Under the pieces are notes generated by a model that saw only the letters and a program-made list of their open reading frames with translations, did no database searches and had not been told where the DNA came from. Positions 42,571 to 52,337 of a DNA stretch of 64,000 nucleotides are shown here, piece by piece. The stretch spans positions 124,001 to 188,000 of the forward strand of contig JAAEZQ010000001.1 in assembly GCA_018222805.1 (NCBI GenBank). The letters run 5' to 3'. Position 1 is the stretch's first letter. The number at the start of each line of letters is the position of its first letter. The stretch comes from Vibrionaceae bacterium (GTDB lineage Bacteria; Pseudomonadota; Gammaproteobacteria; Enterobacterales; Vibrionaceae). The position numbers were made by a program, and so were the translations under genes.

Positions 42571-43230
42571 GTGAAGAGTCATAGCACTAGAGAGCGGGTC
42601 TTCCCGCTCTCTCTATTACTAATAAGCCTTGTTAGTGGACTTGCCGCTGCAAACACTGAGTTAATTGCTGCTGGCGAAGAACAAGCAATGGTATGTAAAG
42701 CCTGTCACCAGTTCGAACCCAATGGCGTCACTGTGGTTGGTCCGCCTTTGTGGGGATTGGCGGAACGTTCTATTGCCAGTTTTGCGGGCTTCAACTACAG
42801 CGAGGGAATTAAAAAACATAAAGGCAATTGGGACGCTGAAAAACTTGATGCATTTTTAGCATCACCTAATGAGTTTGCACCGGGGACCAATATGGTGTTT
42901 CCGGGTGTTAAAGGCCCAGGGGCTCGCGCCGCAATCATCGCATGGCTTGCCATTAAAAACCCTTCTCCTCCTGATTGGATCACCCCTTCGTCTGGCATAA
43001 AGGTCAAGTCGGCGGGAGATGGGATCTTAACACCGGGAGAGAACATGGAACTGGTTGCGGCAATATGCTCTGCTTGTCATTCTTTACATATGGTCGCCCA
43101 GCAAGGTTTAAACAGAAAGCGTTGGGATAAAATGCTCGACTGGATGATAGAAGAGCAAGGTATGGAGGAACTAGATGACGATGTTCGGGAAGCCGTACTT
43201 GATTATTTATCAAAGTATTATGGTCAGTAG
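42571..43230 (+). CDS. Di-haem cytochrome c, probable redox partner of the sulfite dehydrogenase (GTG start)
   Basis: Signal peptide, two CXXCH motifs (CKACH, CSACH), 5 bp downstream of the SorA-like gene. Confidence 0.85.
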   Translation: MKSHSTRERVFPLSLLLISLVSGLAAANTELIAAGEEQAMVCKACHQFEPNGVTVVGPPLWGLAERSIASFAGFNYSEGIKKHKGNWDAEKLDAFLASPNEFAPGTNMVFPGVKGPGARAAIIAWLAIKNPSPPDWITPSSGIKVKSAGDGILTPGENMELVAAICSACHSLHMVAQQGLNRKRWDKMLDWMIEEQGMEELDDDVREAVLDYLSKYYGQ

Positions 43231-43263
43231 CGAAATGCCTGACTCTTGGACGTCAACAACTCG

Positions 43264-43866
43264 CTACTTTTTCTGCCACACCATCCAGTACTCTTTGCCT
43301 TTGAACACATCAACGCTGTCATTTACTGGGGCGGATTCTATTAGAGAAAACGACTTATCTAACCGTCTTTCCAACTCGCCGCTACGTAAACAAAATGGAG
43401 GAAAGCACGAACGGTACTCATCATCTATGACAAAGTAACCAACCAGCAGACCATTGCTCGGTAATAACCGTTGAATCATGGAAAAGTAATCGTCCCACTT
43501 CTCTTTTGGTAACGCGGCTAAAAATGCGCGTTCATAAATCACGTCAAACGGCTCAGAGAATTCCGAGCTAAACACGTCCCCCAGCCTGACTTTATCTTTA
43601 TGCCTGCCAAGCTTTGATTGAGCCATTTTCACGGCTTCTTCACTGTAGTCCATCGCGACAACATCATGTCCATGCTCAATAAAGTGCGCGACTTCGTAAG
43701 CTGCGCCACAGCCGGGAATAAAGACAGATTGAATATCATCGGAGGTACGGCTTAGATAACTTTTTAGTTCTTCGGGAGCTTGATTTCGATCCCACGGCAT
43801 TGTGCCTTTGACAAACAAATCATCCCAGAACTCCACATCGATACTTGGTGAGCCTGTCGTTTTCAT
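43264..43866 (-). CDS. TPMT-family SAM-dependent methyltransferase
   Basis: 'FWDDLFVKGTMPWDRNQAPEEL', 'VFIPGCGAAYEVAHFIEHGHDVVAMDYSEEAV', 'DVIYERAFLAALP'. Confidence 0.85.
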   Translation of the reverse strand: MKTTGSPSIDVEFWDDLFVKGTMPWDRNQAPEELKSYLSRTSDDIQSVFIPGCGAAYEVAHFIEHGHDVVAMDYSEEAVKMAQSKLGRHKDKVRLGDVFSSEFSEPFDVIYERAFLAALPKEKWDDYFSMIQRLLPSNGLLVGYFVIDDEYRSCFPPFCLRSGELERRLDKSFSLIESAPVNDSVDVFKGKEYWMVWQKK

Positions 43867-43966
43867 AGCACTTCCTTTAAAGCGGTATTGTTTAACTTAA
43901 AAAGGGATACGCGACTTATCTCGGTATCCCTTTTCTCCTAGCCTTACGCTTTTATATCTAACGTTG

Positions 43967-45172
43967 CTAATTGCGTAAATCGTTAATCAGAGGTTGCTCG
44001 GCGCTGTTCGGTACAAACTGAACTTTGCCCTTTAGCTTAGTAACAGACTGTAAGGTTGCTTGAATATCATCGGCAGAAACGTGATCTTCTTGGCAACAGA
44101 ATGTAATGGTATCGCTGAAACCGTCACGCTCAATTTTTAACGATCCGGTAATTTCATGGCGACGACACACTTCCTGTATCTGGTGCGGATAGACGAATAA
44201 GCCTTTAACTTTGACTGCCGAATCGGCACGCCCCATCCAGCCTTTTATGCGCATATTAGTACGTGGAGAGTCTGAGTCTTTTTCAATATACGCAGATAAA
44301 TCACCCGTCGCGTAGCGAATGAGAGGGAACTTTTCATCCAGAGACGTCACCACCACCTCACCGATTTCACCTGATTTAACAGGGATACCATCAGGATCAA
44401 CGATTTCGACAATGATATCTTCCGCAATCACTAAGCCTTGTTCGCCAGAAACCTGATAAGCAATTAACCCAAGTTCTGCACTTGCGTACGCTTGAGACAC
44501 ACCAATGCCTTTATCTGCAAACGCCTGTTGCATGTCTGCTGTGACCGCCTCGCCAGAAACCAGAGCTTTCGTGATGCTAGGAAGCTGACCATATTGCTCT
44601 TGGTACTTCGCTAGCAACGTAAGCAAGTATGATGGAGTGCCCGTGTAGCCACTCGGCTGAAGCTGTTTGATGGCTTCAAGTTGTGCTTCGGTGTTCCCTA
44701 CCCCAGCCGGAAATACCGCGCAACCACAAGCTCTTGCTCCGCCATCCATGATAAAGCCACCTGGAGAGAAGTGATATGAGAGCGTGTTATGGACTAAGTC
44801 ACCGCTGCGAAATCCTGCAGCGTGAAACGCTCGCCCCATACGCCAGAAGTCCAACTCATCCGTTTGCGCTTCATACAAAGGCCCTGGAGATTGAAACACA
44901 CGTGCCATCTGACCAATGCCAACGCTGTTTAAACCACCAAACGGCGGCCTAAGTTGCTGCTGCCTTGGAAGATTAAACTTGCGTGTAATCGGAAACTGGG
45001 TAAGCCCCTCACGGCTGTTCGCCACAGATGAATCGATATCCGCGAACATTTTGGCATAGTGCTCGCTGTGCGCTTTTGCGTGTTCAATCAGGGTTGGTAA
45101 ACGTTTAAACAGCGATTCTTCTCTTTCTGTTGGCGGCAGAGACTCTTTTGCATCGAATAGTTCGTTCATCAC
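43967..45172 (-). CDS. Phenylacetate-CoA-ligase-like (PaaK family) adenylate-forming enzyme
   Basis: 'GGARACGCAVFPAGVGNTEAQLEAIKQLQPSGYTGTPSYLLTL', 'GEIGEVVVTSLDEKFPLIRYATGDLSAY', 'KGLFVYPHQIQEV'. Confidence 0.88.
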   Translation of the reverse strand: MMNELFDAKESLPPTEREESLFKRLPTLIEHAKAHSEHYAKMFADIDSSVANSREGLTQFPITRKFNLPRQQQLRPPFGGLNSVGIGQMARVFQSPGPLYEAQTDELDFWRMGRAFHAAGFRSGDLVHNTLSYHFSPGGFIMDGGARACGCAVFPAGVGNTEAQLEAIKQLQPSGYTGTPSYLLTLLAKYQEQYGQLPSITKALVSGEAVTADMQQAFADKGIGVSQAYASAELGLIAYQVSGEQGLVIAEDIIVEIVDPDGIPVKSGEIGEVVVTSLDEKFPLIRYATGDLSAYIEKDSDSPRTNMRIKGWMGRADSAVKVKGLFVYPHQIQEVCRRHEITGSLKIERDGFSDTITFCCQEDHVSADDIQATLQSVTKLKGKVQFVPNSAEQPLINDLRN

Positions 45173-45178
45173 AACTCC

Positions 45179-46003
45179 TTACAACCAACGCTTACGACGT
45201 TTGTAAGACTTAAGGTTTTTAAAGCTCTTGCGCTCTTCATCACCGCCACCGAGATAGAACTCTTTCACGTCTTCGTTATTAAGTAGTTCATGTTTACTAC
45301 CATCGAGCACGATTTTTCCTGATTCCATGATGTAACCGTAATCGGCAGCATGAAGTGCAAAGTTCGCATTCTGCTCCACCAACAACATGGTGATACCCTG
45401 ATCTTTATTGATCTTCTCAATGATGCTGAACACTTCTTTCACCAACAGTGGCGACAGGCCCATAGAAGGTTCATCAAGTAAGATCATTTTCGGGCGAGCC
45501 ATGAGTGCGCGACCAATTGCGAGCATTTGCTGCTCACCACCCGATAAATAGCCAGCGAGACCCGTGCGTTCTTTCAGTCGAGGGAAGTAGTCGAACACCA
45601 TTTCGATGTCTTTCTCTACCTCGTTGTCGTTGCGGGTAAAAGCGCCTAAGCGAAGGTTCTCAATCACCGTCATGTCTTCGACAATTCGACGTCCTTCCAT
45701 GACCTGGAAAATGCCAGAACGGACAATTTCTTCCGGGCTCTTGTTGTCGATACGCTCGCCCATGAAGTTGATTTCCCCACGGGTTACTTCACCATCTTCG
45801 GTCTTCAACAATCCAGAAATCGCTTTTAGTGTGGTCGATTTCCCTGCGCCGTTTGCGCCTAATAACGTCACGATCTGACCTTTTGGAACTTCAAGGCTCA
45901 CGCCTCTTAGAACCAAGATTACTTCATCGTAGACCACTTCGATGTTGTTTACCGAGAGCAGGATTTCTGCTGGTTCGATATTCGTTGCTAATTCACTCAT
46001 CAA
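45179..46003 (-). CDS. LIV-type ABC transporter ATPase (LivF)
   Basis: 'LLGANGAGKSTTLKAISGLL', 'YLSGGEQQMLAIGRALMARPKMILLDEPSMGLSP'. Confidence 0.93.
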   Translation of the reverse strand: MMSELATNIEPAEILLSVNNIEVVYDEVILVLRGVSLEVPKGQIVTLLGANGAGKSTTLKAISGLLKTEDGEVTRGEINFMGERIDNKSPEEIVRSGIFQVMEGRRIVEDMTVIENLRLGAFTRNDNEVEKDIEMVFDYFPRLKERTGLAGYLSGGEQQMLAIGRALMARPKMILLDEPSMGLSPLLVKEVFSIIEKINKDQGITMLLVEQNANFALHAADYGYIMESGKIVLDGSKHELLNNEDVKEFYLGGGDEERKSFKNLKSYKRRKRWL

Positions 46004-46079
46004 GCCACTCCTTGTGCAGGTGAGAGTTGCCTCTCACCTATCCTATTCTTAGTAATCGTTATGCCTATTAAGTAGCAGA

Positions 46080-47324
46080 TTAGTAACCTAACCAATCATC
46101 ACGACGTGACAATGTAACCTGAGACACTTTCTTAATGTCTACCGAACCACCTTGGTTATTACCCATAAACACGTTTACAGTTGTGGTGCCACGGTGATCT
46201 TCTGGTTGCCAGTTAGCAGGAATACACACACCCTCTAGCCCTTTCGGTACCCAGTTTTTGTGAACGTACATGCCTTTCTTGATGTTATCACCAGTAATCC
46301 CGCCGTTGTCTTTCGCCCATTCCATCGCTTCTTTCATGTAGAACGCAGAACAAACACCACGGATATAGTGGTGAGTTCGGAACTCTCCCGGCTCAGACTC
46401 GGAAACCTTAGAAATTTCTTCAACCAGTTTCATTCCTTCGGTATCGTCACCCCAGAATGCGGTCATACCTGGAAAAACGTAGTCTTTCAGACCGTCACCC
46501 GCCGCTTCGATGACAGGCTTATCACCACCCCAGATGTTGGCCATATACTGGAAGTCAGTGCCGACCGTGTTACACGATTTCACCAGAGAAATAACCGAAC
46601 CGCCTAGGTTAGCGATATAGCCATAGTTGGTGCCAGATTCTTTAAGCGACAAACATTGTGCTTTGAAATCACCCGGTTTGAGCGACACAACCACTGGGTT
46701 TTGCACTTCAAAGCCCAGCTCTTTAGCGTACTCTGCACATGCTTCTTTCGGAGCATTCGGGAACGGGTGGTTATCACCGATGTGAGTAAATTTAGGTGCA
46801 GTGGTGTTGCCCTTCGATTCCCAGTCTTCTTTCGCCCATTTCACCAATGCACGACAAGCATCTGAGTAAGAAGCGCCATAGAAGAAGTTATACGGAGCGG
46901 GCTTGGCTGTTTTCGGGTTCTTACCCGTTGGGTCCGTTAAGTGGCCCGAATAAGAAGCCGAAAATACCGGTACTTTGTCCTTGGTGACAAAAGAGATTAA
47001 CGCTTCAGTATCCGCCGTACCCCAACCTTGCATCGCCACCATATTTTTACGAGCGACCCAACGTTTGTAGTTAGAAATCGCAACCGGTACTTTGTATGCC
47101 ATATCAACCGTTTCAAATTCTAATTCGGTACCATTAATGCCGCCATTCTGGTTGATCCATTGCAATGCGTCTCGCACACCTGAACCATAAGGCTTGCTCA
47201 CATAAGCAGTAGGGCCAGAGAAGTCCACCAGATGTCCGACAAATACGGAATCTTTTGCCCAAGATGCGGTAGTAAACAGTGCCGAAGATAGCACCAACGT
47301 TGTCGCTAAATGTCCTTTGTTCAT
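46080..47324 (-). CDS. LIV-type ABC transporter substrate-binding protein (LivK-like)
   Basis: Signal peptide, '[53 protein letters not shown]'. Confidence 0.92.
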   Translation of the reverse strand: MNKGHLATTLVLSSALFTTASWAKDSVFVGHLVDFSGPTAYVSKPYGSGVRDALQWINQNGGINGTELEFETVDMAYKVPVAISNYKRWVARKNMVAMQGWGTADTEALISFVTKDKVPVFSASYSGHLTDPTGKNPKTAKPAPYNFFYGASYSDACRALVKWAKEDWESKGNTTAPKFTHIGDNHPFPNAPKEACAEYAKELGFEVQNPVVVSLKPGDFKAQCLSLKESGTNYGYIANLGGSVISLVKSCNTVGTDFQYMANIWGGDKPVIEAAGDGLKDYVFPGMTAFWGDDTEGMKLVEEISKVSESEPGEFRTHHYIRGVCSAFYMKEAMEWAKDNGGITGDNIKKGMYVHKNWVPKGLEGVCIPANWQPEDHRGTTTVNVFMGNNQGGSVDIKKVSQVTLSRRDDWLGY

Positions 47325-47369
47325 AACTCGTTGTCCTTGTTATTGAGGTATATTCCACTTAAGTACACG

Positions 47370-48437
47370 TTAATAAGAGAACGGATAGTGTTTCCAATAT
47401 GCTCGAATCTGTTGCCAGCGGTGTGACAATCCTTGCGGTTCGAAAATCAGGAACAGCATGATGACCAGACCAATTGCCATTTCTTTAAAGTAAGCCAGCC
47501 CATCTATAAAAGAGGTGTTATCGCTAAACGCAGCCAAACCCGTTACACCAAACTCTAAAACTTCAGGCAGCAATACGATAAATATCGTACCCATTAATGT
47601 GCCTTTTACAGACCCCAGACCACCGATGATGATCATCGCTAGGAACTGAATAGACATCATAATGGTGAAGCCTTCTGCGGATACAAAGCCTAAGTAATGT
47701 CCGTAAAGTGCACCGCCGATGCCTGCATAGAAAGCACACACACCGAAAGAGAGCAGACGATACTTGGTCAGGTTGATACCCATGATTTCTGCAGATAAGT
47801 AGTGATCTCGTACTGAGACAAACGCACGCCCGTCACGCGAACGGATGAGGTTCGATGCCCACATATACATAAAGATCAGCGCAAACAGTGCAACATAGAA
47901 GAAGCTTTCATCGGTTGAGAACTCGAACCCAAACAGATTAATAGGGTTTGCGCTTGCACCGTATGAACCACCACTGAACCATTCCGCTCGAGCAAAGAAA
48001 TCTTCTAAGATGAACTGCGCCGCTAAAGTGGCGATAGCAAGGTACAACCCTTTGATTCGTGCAGCTGGCAGACCAAAGATCATCCCGACAATCATGGTCA
48101 GGTAACCCGCTAACGGAATGGCAAGCACCACTGGAATGTTGTACTGGTTATTCAGCCATGCCGATGCAAATGCGCCAAAGCCAAAAAACGCACCGTGGCC
48201 TAACGAAATTTGCCCGGTAAAGCCAACCAGAATGTTCAAACCCAGTGCTGCGATACCCAGGTAGGCAATCTGAATAAATAGGTTTAGGAAGTAAATATCC
48301 AGCACCAACGGCGCTGCCAGCATGGCGATAACACCCGCTATCGCTAGTCTTCTAATGGTTTTGGTTTCAAAAATCGGCGTATCACTTTTGTATGTGGTTC
48401 GAAAATCCCCACATGGGCGCATGCTAAGTTGAGCCAT
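47370..48437 (-). CDS. LIV-type ABC transporter permease (LivM)
   Basis: '[31 protein letters not shown]', '[23 protein letters not shown]'. Confidence 0.93.
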   Translation of the reverse strand: MAQLSMRPCGDFRTTYKSDTPIFETKTIRRLAIAGVIAMLAAPLVLDIYFLNLFIQIAYLGIAALGLNILVGFTGQISLGHGAFFGFGAFASAWLNNQYNIPVVLAIPLAGYLTMIVGMIFGLPAARIKGLYLAIATLAAQFILEDFFARAEWFSGGSYGASANPINLFGFEFSTDESFFYVALFALIFMYMWASNLIRSRDGRAFVSVRDHYLSAEIMGINLTKYRLLSFGVCAFYAGIGGALYGHYLGFVSAEGFTIMMSIQFLAMIIIGGLGSVKGTLMGTIFIVLLPEVLEFGVTGLAAFSDNTSFIDGLAYFKEMAIGLVIMLFLIFEPQGLSHRWQQIRAYWKHYPFSY

Positions 48438-48448
48438 GTTATTTCTCC

Positions 48449-49342
48449 TTAAATACGCTCAATATCTTTGGTACCAAACAGGCCGTATGGCTTGAAGGCA
48501 AGAATGATTAACAGCACATAGAAAGGTGCGATGTTGTAAAGGTTACCCACTTGCAGGTATTGGCTATCAAAGAACTCAGCTAAGTTCTCCAGCACCCCGA
48601 TGGTGATACCACCAACGATTGCACCGACCACGGAGTCCAAGCCACCTAAAATAACCGCAGGGAACACTTTGATACCGATGATGGATAGCGCGTCTGATAC
48701 GCCATTTACAATCCCGATAACAATCCCTGCTGTCGCGGATACCATCGCCGAAATAGCCCAACTGATGGCGAACACTTTCTTAATGGAAATGCCAAGACTC
48801 TGGGCTACTTGCTGGTTAAACGCTGTCGCTCGCATCGCCAAACCCATTTTGCTGAATTTGAAGAACCAGTAAAATGCCCCCATGATGATCATCGAGAAGA
48901 TCAAACTAAGAATGTAGGCAAACTCCACGTTGAGACCGCCAATGTTAACCACGTTGGTCTCAAACACTTGTGGGTAAGACACAGCCGATACGCCAAAGAT
49001 CCATTTCATCAGTGCCTGGAAGAACATCGACAAACCGATCGTCACCATAATTACCGAGATGATAGGCTCACCAATTAAGGGTCTGAGCACAATGGTTTGG
49101 ACAGCGATACCAAACACCATCATAAAGGCGAGTGTCAGTAAGAAACCGATGAAGAACGGCAATTGCAGATGAACCAGCGCTGCCCAGCACACCCATGCGC
49201 CGATCAGTAGAAACTCACCCTGTGCGAAATTCACCACCTGAGTAGATTTGTAAATCAATACAAAGCACATGGCGACCACGCCATACAACATGCCGACGAT
49301 CACGCCATTAATGACGAGTTGCAGTAATAAATCCGTATTCAC
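48449..49342 (-). CDS. LIV-type ABC transporter permease (LivH)
   Basis: 'LVINGVIVGMLYGVVAMCFVLIYKSTQVVNFAQGEFLLIGAWV'. Confidence 0.93.
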   Translation of the reverse strand: MNTDLLLQLVINGVIVGMLYGVVAMCFVLIYKSTQVVNFAQGEFLLIGAWVCWAALVHLQLPFFIGFLLTLAFMMVFGIAVQTIVLRPLIGEPIISVIMVTIGLSMFFQALMKWIFGVSAVSYPQVFETNVVNIGGLNVEFAYILSLIFSMIIMGAFYWFFKFSKMGLAMRATAFNQQVAQSLGISIKKVFAISWAISAMVSATAGIVIGIVNGVSDALSIIGIKVFPAVILGGLDSVVGAIVGGITIGVLENLAEFFDSQYLQVGNLYNIAPFYVLLIILAFKPYGLFGTKDIERI

Positions 49343-51294
49343 TATGCGATCCTCCGTTGTTCGCTATCCACCAGTGTCAGCTCATGTTGAATAAGCGTTT
49401 CAATCACCAGTGACGTTTGAATGCGTGTCTTAGTCCCATCCTGATAAGTAATCACCGTATCGACATCGACATTTGGCGCTGCACTGTAAATGGTTTCGAT
49501 GATGTCACCGTATTTCTCCGCAACCACACCACGACGAACTTTACGTGTACGGGTTAGCTCGCCATCATCAGCATCCAGCTCTTTGTAGAGAAGAATGAAT
49601 TTGCTGATTTTCTGCGCGTCCGGTAGCGACTCGTTCACTTTAAGTACTTCTTCGCGAATCGCTTTGTACACTTCAGGTTGCGCTGAAAGGTTGGTGTAGT
49701 TGGTGAACGCAATACCCTTTTGTTCCGCCCACTTGGCGACGATCGCATAACGAATACAAATGATTGCAGAGAGCCAAGGTCTGTCTTTGCCCACTACAAC
49801 CGCTTCCGCGATAAATGGTGAGAACTTAAGTTTGTTTTCAATAAATTGTGGCGAGTAACGATCACCATGGCTGGTTTCCGACATATCTTTTAATCGATCA
49901 ATAACCACTAAGTGACCGGAGTCTTTAAAGTAGCCCGCATCGCCAGTGTGCATCCAACCATCTTGCACATCTTCGTCATAAGCCGCTTGGTTATTGAGGT
50001 AGCCGGTAAACATGCCTGTGCTTTTCGCAATGATCTCACCCACCCCATTGCTATCTGGATTGATGACTTTCACTTCCGCATTATCAAACGCGACGCCTAC
50101 TGAGTCGTAGTCCACGTCATCTGCTTTGTGCACGGTGTAAGCCCCACACATTTCGGTCTGGCCATAAAGCTGTTTGAGTGGTACACCAATCGCTTGCAGG
50201 TAACGGAAAGTATCTGGCCCCATCGCGGCACCACCGGTTGCCGCAGACGTCAGATTCGAGAAACCTAAACGGTCGCGCAGTGCCCTAAGCAGAATCCATT
50301 CCGCTAACTTGGAGCGTTTCCCCTGATCCAAGGCTTGATTCGCCAACTTCATGCCGAGTTTGTACATTTTCTGCTTAAACGGTGTAGAGTCCATCATTCG
50401 AGCAGACACGTCTGCAACAATGTTTTCCCATACACGCGGAGCCAATAAAACGAAGTTTGGGCCAATCTCGCGTAAGTCCGCCATCATGGTTTCTTGCTCT
50501 TCGACAAAGTTGACGATTTGACGGGAAATCAACGCCTGACCAACCACATATACCTGCTCCATGATCCAAGGAAGAGGCAGTACCGAAACGTAGTTATCAC
50601 CTGGAGAACGTGGGTCGGCACGCAGATATGCCGCACAGTGATCCAAAAACGTGCCGCTGTGAAGCTGCGCAAGTTTCGGTTTAGAAGTCGTACCCGAAGT
50701 AGTACAAAGAATCGAAAGATCGCTGCCTTTGGTTGCCGCAACCATATTCAGATATTTATCTGGATTGGCTTTGTCGATCAACTGACCTTTTTTGTATGCT
50801 TTTTCGACATCGATAAGTCTTGGATCATCGTACTTACGCATTCCGCGCGGATCACAATAAATGATGAATTCAACGCTTGGGATCTCATCGCCGAGTTCAA
50901 GCAGCTTGTCACATTGCTCTTCATCTTCTGCAATCACCACTTTCGCATTGGCGTAGTTGATTAAATACGCCACTTCCTCATGCATCGAGTCTTGATAGAT
51001 GCCCAGCGAGTAACCTTTGATCGCATGAGCGGCGAGTTCGCCCCACACCCATTCAGGTCGGTTGTCGCCTAAAAGACCCACAACGTCTTGCTCACCAACA
51101 CCTAAATCTTGCAGTGCAAGCGCCATCCACTTGACTCGGTCTTCATAGTCCTGCCAAGTAAATTCTCGCCAAATACCAAATTCCTTCTCGCGCATTGCGA
51201 CCTGATCTGGCCAGTGCTTGGCGTTGTGCTGCAACACTTTTGGAAAGGTATCTAAGCTGGTTATATCTGCCCAATCATTATGTTGCTGTGCCAT
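49342..51294 (-). CDS. AMP-dependent (long-chain-type) acyl-CoA synthetase
   Basis: 'LSILCTTSGTTSKPKLAQLHSG', 'KQLYGQTEMCGAYTVH', 'DGWMHTGDAGYFKDSGHLVVIDRLKDM'; overlaps livG and livH start/stop codons. Confidence 0.92.
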   Translation of the reverse strand: MAQQHNDWADITSLDTFPKVLQHNAKHWPDQVAMREKEFGIWREFTWQDYEDRVKWMALALQDLGVGEQDVVGLLGDNRPEWVWGELAAHAIKGYSLGIYQDSMHEEVAYLINYANAKVVIAEDEEQCDKLLELGDEIPSVEFIIYCDPRGMRKYDDPRLIDVEKAYKKGQLIDKANPDKYLNMVAATKGSDLSILCTTSGTTSKPKLAQLHSGTFLDHCAAYLRADPRSPGDNYVSVLPLPWIMEQVYVVGQALISRQIVNFVEEQETMMADLREIGPNFVLLAPRVWENIVADVSARMMDSTPFKQKMYKLGMKLANQALDQGKRSKLAEWILLRALRDRLGFSNLTSAATGGAAMGPDTFRYLQAIGVPLKQLYGQTEMCGAYTVHKADDVDYDSVGVAFDNAEVKVINPDSNGVGEIIAKSTGMFTGYLNNQAAYDEDVQDGWMHTGDAGYFKDSGHLVVIDRLKDMSETSHGDRYSPQFIENKLKFSPFIAEAVVVGKDRPWLSAIICIRYAIVAKWAEQKGIAFTNYTNLSAQPEVYKAIREEVLKVNESLPDAQKISKFILLYKELDADDGELTRTRKVRRGVVAEKYGDIIETIYSAAPNVDVDTVITYQDGTKTRIQTSLVIETLIQHELTLVDSEQRRIA

Positions 51295-52094
51295 TATGCA
51301 CTCTCCTCTAATGTCGGTAGCTCTTCACCTAAATAAGCTTGTTTCACGTGTGGGTTCGCCATGACTTCTTCTGGCTCACCCATCGCAATATGTTTACCAA
51401 AGTCCAAAACTAAAACTCGGTTGGAGATGTCCATGACCACGCCCATATCGTGTTCGATCATGATGATGGTAATGTCTAACTCTTCGTTGAGATCCATGAT
51501 GTAACGTGCCATGTCTTCCTTTTCTTCAAGGTTCATACCAGCCATCGGTTCATCAAGCAGGAGGAGTTTTGGTTTTAAAGCAATTGCGCGCGCAAGCTCT
51601 ACACGCTTACGTAACCCATAAGAAAGCGTGCCGGCGGTGGCTTTACGGATGTGTTGGATTTCTAAGAAGTCGATGACGTCTTCAACGTACTTGCGGTGTG
51701 CCATCTCTTCTTTTTGTGCATTAGAAAACCAGTAAAGCGGGCCTGTCACGAAATTGTTTTTCAACAGGTGGTGGCGGCCAACCATGATGTTGTCGAGTAC
51801 AGACATATGCGAAAAGAGCGCTAAGTTCTGGAACGTTCGACCCAGACCTAACTCAGCTCGTTGACTCGGTGTACGCTTGGTGACGTCATTTCCGGCAAAC
51901 ACTACGGATCCTTTATTCGGCGTGTATCGCCCTGAAATGCAGTTGAGCATTGATGTTTTACCAGCACCGTTGGGACCAATGATTGAAAAGATTTCCTTTT
52001 CGTTCACATGGAAGCTCACATCGGTTAAAGCTTTAACCCCACCAAAGGCCAATGAAATATCGTTTACCTGCAAAAGAGGTGTTTCCGATACCAT
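51294..52094 (-). CDS. LIV-type ABC transporter ATPase (LivG)
   Basis: 'IIGPNGAGKTSMLNCISGRYTPNKGSVVFAGNDVTKRTPSQRAELGLGRTFQNLALFSHMSVLDNIMVGRH'. Start trimmed from 52193. Confidence 0.92.
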   Translation of the reverse strand: MVSETPLLQVNDISLAFGGVKALTDVSFHVNEKEIFSIIGPNGAGKTSMLNCISGRYTPNKGSVVFAGNDVTKRTPSQRAELGLGRTFQNLALFSHMSVLDNIMVGRHHLLKNNFVTGPLYWFSNAQKEEMAHRKYVEDVIDFLEIQHIRKATAGTLSYGLRKRVELARAIALKPKLLLLDEPMAGMNLEEKEDMARYIMDLNEELDITIIMIEHDMGVVMDISNRVLVLDFGKHIAMGEPEEVMANPHVKQAYLGEELPTLEESA

Positions 52095-52206
52095 AGTTGA
52101 TCTCCCTTTCTTTTTGAGTGCATTCCGTGAAGCACTATTTCCATATCCAGCCTGACGTTGATACTGGCAACTGCTTATACACCTATGCATCAACTCATTT
52201 ATTCAG

Positions 52207-52222
52207 TTTACGTAAACGTCAA
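52207..52222. promoter_or_regulatory. LiuR-like operator D, upstream of the LIV/ligase operon
   Basis: TTTACGTAAACGTCAA; 15/16 identical to site B at 21269. Confidence 0.65.
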
Positions 52223-52337
52223 GTTAAAATCAGGATAGTGCCTAGAAGTTGAAGTTGCAATCCAGTTCATCGATTAAGATTTGAACCAACGCAAACTTTA
52301 GGTAAATAAATTGTTAACAAAATTCATTCTCGGACGT

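Noticed and set aside
50494-50964. 156-aa plus-strand ORF inside the acyl-CoA synthetase gene
   Set aside because: Antisense shadow ORF; no domain, no RBS logic.
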